The notes beneath the pieces are model-generated. The model saw only the letters and a program-made list of their open reading frames with translations, was not told where the DNA came from and did not search any database. Below, piece by piece: positions 61,511-64,000 of a DNA stretch of 64,000 nucleotides (within the stretch, counting starts at the first letter, position 1; every line of letters starts with the position of its first letter). The translations under genes and the position numbers were made by a program. Source of the stretch: Sphingomonas sp. S2M10 (GTDB lineage: Bacteria > Pseudomonadota > Alphaproteobacteria > Sphingomonadales > Sphingomonadaceae); NCBI RefSeq assembly GCF_012650175.1, contig NZ_JAAILI010000005.1:43835-107834 (forward strand). Direction: 5' to 3'.

Positions 61511-61598
61511 CAGAGTGAGAGGGTGGCCGGGACGGGTTTGAGCCCGTCCGGTCGAGAGAGAGCGCCGGGCCGGCTCGCTCCTGTTCCGCTCTCCGAGG
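61511..61598 (+). promoter_or_regulatory. Leader element C before the strawberry-notch-like gene
   Basis: CAGAGTGAGAGGGTG is followed by the tight hairpin GGACGGGTTTGAGCCCGTCC (61530-61549) and by GGTCGAGAGAGAGCG, all within 100 bases of the ATG at 61607. It shares AGAGTGAG, GACGGGTT, CCCGTC and GAGAGAGAG with leaders A and B, although the order of the last two differs. It is the weakest of the three matches. Confidence 0.5.
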
Positions 61599-61606
61599 TT
61601 CCTCTC

Positions 61607-63913
61607 ATGCTTCATGATCCGCTTCCAGCCGCTCACGCGGCTTCGCTCCCGCTTGTCCCCCACACGCCGCCGGCCGCCTCTATCCTCGCCGCCGCCGAAC
61701 GCATCCTCTCCCACCTCGAACAGGGCCGCACCGTTGATGCCGCCATGCTGCGCAGCGCCATGGAGGATGCCTTCGGCGCGTCCGACGCAGCCGGCGCGTG
61801 GGACTGGAAAGCCGCCTATGACGCCTGCGAGGTCGCGACCGTCCTGTTCCTACGCAAATACGGAAAGCCGCTTTTCCGTAAAGCCGCATCGCCGGCTTCA
61901 CGACTCTCCGCGCTTGTGAAGATCGTCGGACTGTTACCGACGCACACGCGCCGATCCGAGGAGGCGCAGGCCTTCCAGCAATTCTCGACGCCGATCCCGC
62001 TCGGCCTTGCCGCGCTGACGGCGGCAACATTGGCCCCGGCAGATCGCGTGCTGGACCCGTCCGCCGGGACCGGACTGCTCGCCGTCCTCGCCGAGACCGC
62101 AGGCGCATCGCTCATCCTCAACGAGCTGGCCGAGACCCGCGCCGATCTTCTCACCTCTCTCTTTCCGGCCATGCCCGTCACGCGCTTCGACGCCGCCCAG
62201 ATCGACGACCATCTCGATCCGGCCGCTGTGCCGAGCGTCGTCATCATGAACCCGCCATTCTCGGTGATGGCGAACGTCACCGGGCGGGTCGCGGACGCCG
62301 CCTATCGGCACATCGCCTCGGCGCTGGCCCGGCTGGCCGACGGCGGACGCCTCGTCGCCATCACGGGCGCGAACTTCTCGCCCGAGCTTCCGGCCTGGCG
62401 GGACGCCTTCGTGCGCCTGCAGGGACGCGGCCGCGTCGTGTTCACCGCCGCGATCGCCGGCTCGGTCTATGCCAAGCACGGCACGACCATCGAGACCCGC
62501 CTGACCGTCATCGACAAAGCGCCGGCCGAGGACCCCGAGCATTTCCCGGATTCGGCCGGGATCGCACCCGATGTCGCGACCTTGCTCGGCTGGATCGACG
62601 CGCAGCTTCCGGCACGCCTGCCGGTCTCGATCATGCGTCCCGCCGCGACACCGGCCGCAACGCCGCGCACGGTGCGAGGCTATCTCGCCCGCGCGGCGAC
62701 GGCCCAGCCCGCCCGCCGTATCGCCCAGCTCGAAGGCGTGCCGCTCGACTATGAGACCATCGACTGGACGCCGCCGGAGACCGGCCGCCTGTCGGAGTCG
62801 ATCTATGAGGCCTATGCGCTCCAGTCGATCCGCATCGCCGGCGCACAGCCGCATCCGACCAAGCTGGTGCAGTCCGCCGCCATGGCCTCGGTCGCGCCGC
62901 CAAAGCCGAGCTACCGACCGACGCTGCCGGCGCCGATCGTCGCCGACGGCATCCTATCCGACGCCCAGCTCGAGACGATCATCTATGCCGGCGAGACGCA
63001 TGGCGAATATCTCGCCGGGGCCTGGACCGTGGACGAGACCGGCGATCTCGTCACCGCCGCGCCGGACGATGCCCCGAACGCGGTCCGCTTCCGCCGTGGC
63101 TTCATGCTCGGCGATGGGACCGGCGCCGGCAAGGGCCGCCAGTCTGCCGGCATCATCCTCGATAACTGGCTCCAGGACCGCCGCAAGGCAGTCTGGATCT
63201 CCAAGTCCGACAAGCTGCTCGAAGACGCCCAGCGCGACTGGTCGGCGCTCGGCATGGAACGCTTGCTGGTCACGCCGCTGTCGCGCTTCCCTCAGGGTAC
63301 GTCGATCCGGCTGCCCGAAGGCGTCCTATTCACCACCTATGCCACGCTACGGTCCGACGACCGCGGCGAGAAGCTTTCACGGGTCAAGCAGATCGTCGAA
63401 TGGTTGGGCTCCGATTTCGACGGAGTGATCATTTTCGACGAGTCCCACGCGATGCAGAACGCCGGGGGCGGCAAGGGAGAACGGGGCGATGTCGCCCCGT
63501 CGCAGCAAGGCCGTGCGGGGCTCCGGCTCCAGCACGCGCTGCCGAACGCCCGCGTGGTCTATGTCTCGGCGACCGGCGCGACCACCGTCCACAATCTCGC
63601 CTATGCCCAACGGCTCGGCCTGTGGGGCGGCGACGATTTCCCCTTCGCCAACCGCGCGGAATTCGTGGAAGCCGTCGAGAATGGCGGCGTCGCGGCGATG
63701 GAGGTGCTGGCCCGCGACCTTCGGGCGCTCGGCCTCTATACGTCCCGTTCGCTCTCTTATGACGGCGTCGAATATGAGCTGGTCGAGCACCAGCTCACAC
63801 CCGAACAGACCCGCATCTACGATGCCTATGCCGGCGCCTTCGCGCTCTTATGCGCAGCTGCGCATAAGATCGATTATCGCGAGGTCGCGGTAATGCGCAG
63901 GAACGCGGCGTAG
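61607..63913 (+). pseudogene. Strawberry-notch-like methylase/helicase protein, truncated by a mobile element
   Basis: The first 745 residues match large island proteins with an N-terminal methylase-like domain (DPSAGTG at 150-156, NPPF at 215-218) and a strawberry-notch/SF2 helicase core (GDGTGAGKGRQSAGIILDNW, then IIFDESHAMQN and VVYVSATGA). Homology stops after QTRIYDAYAGAF at about residue 745, where the 24-bp palindrome begins. The last 23 residues come from that element and end at 63913. Family members usually run to about 1400 residues, so the C-terminal helicase half is missing here. Confidence 0.8.
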
Positions 63914-63955
63914 CCACCGAATTCCCGTGATAGTGGGCGCGGTTGCTGCGCATTA
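63846..63955. mobile_element. End of a mobile element: 24-bp palindrome plus an inverted repeat
   Basis: A perfect 24-bp palindrome with half-site TCTTATGCGCAG lies at 63846-63869, exactly where homology of the helicase gene ends. TAATGCGCAG (63891-63900) and its complement CTGCGCATTA (63946-63955) follow. The word ATGCGCAG thus occurs four times in paired orientation within 110 bases, which looks like recombinase-binding sites at an element end. The rest of the element lies beyond the window, so the family cannot be named; elements with several tyrosine recombinases are one possibility. Confidence 0.6.
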
Positions 63956-64000
63956 TATTGGTTGCGAACCTCGGCGGTCCCTGGACCAGCTGAGGAGGCA

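Noticed and set aside
1..64000. CRISPR arrays, tRNA or rRNA genes
   Set aside because: No regularly spaced repeats and no tRNA- or rRNA-like sequence were seen on either strand.

Overview
The window looks chromosomal and comes from a high-GC alphaproteobacterium, most likely Sphingomonas or a close relative. The clues are a PEP-CTERM protein ending in PEPAAWAMLIGGFG, many large TonB-dependent receptors with FecI/FecR signalling, and tight ATGA/GTGA-coupled operons. No rRNA, tRNA or CRISPR array was seen.

Region 1 (1-1.8 kb) holds housekeeping genes: an ArsC/Spx-like fragment cut by the window edge, a GNAT acetyltransferase and a cytochrome b561-YceI fusion. Region 2 (2.0-24.95 kb) is a complete non-flagellar type III secretion locus. 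It has a 12-gene minus-strand operon (lytic transglycosylase, sctV, C, D, needle-like F, I, J, K, L, N, O, P) and a divergent plus-strand operon (sctU, a FliO-like gene, sctQ, R, S, T and a LuxR-type regulator). Flanking genes are candidate substrates: a DUF1521 protein with a GDPH autocleavage site, a GxSxG lipase followed by an ankyrin lipoprotein, a LysM-CHAP-lysozyme cell-wall hydrolase overlapping an exported small protein, a 156-aa unknown, and a 211-aa paralogue of the needle-like protein. A shared box, CTAAACGAATCGT or a variant, lies upstream of these genes and of the main sct operon, so they probably form one regulon. No translocon gene is visible. Two enzyme genes are paired with exported partner genes, which raises the possibility that targets are bacterial; this is inference.

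Region 3 (25.0-26.8 kb) is a tandem pair of secreted DUF6683-like paralogues. Region 4 (26.8-40.1 kb) is a glycan-utilisation locus: three GH43-type enzymes, a GH5-like enzyme, an aldose 1-epimerase, two TonB-dependent receptors and a FecI/FecR pair. Region 5 (40.2-44.1 kb) holds a small exported protein, an NPP1/NLP-like secreted protein, and a divergent LysR/MFS pair.

Region 6 (about 44.8 kb to the end) is a mobile island entered through a short AT-richer junction with a truncated dehydrogenase remnant. It carries defence genes: a type I modification operon (hsdS-hsdM) with an embedded Septu-like ATPase/HNH pair and no visible hsdR; an IS5-family element inserted in hsdS with a CTAG target duplication; a TacAT-like toxin-antitoxin pair; and an IetA/IetS-like ATPase/subtilase pair. 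It continues with plasmid-type genes (DUF932, large ParB, small unknowns, a strawberry-notch-like helicase) that share related leader hairpins. The last gene is cut off by a second mobile element whose end is a 24-bp perfect palindrome.
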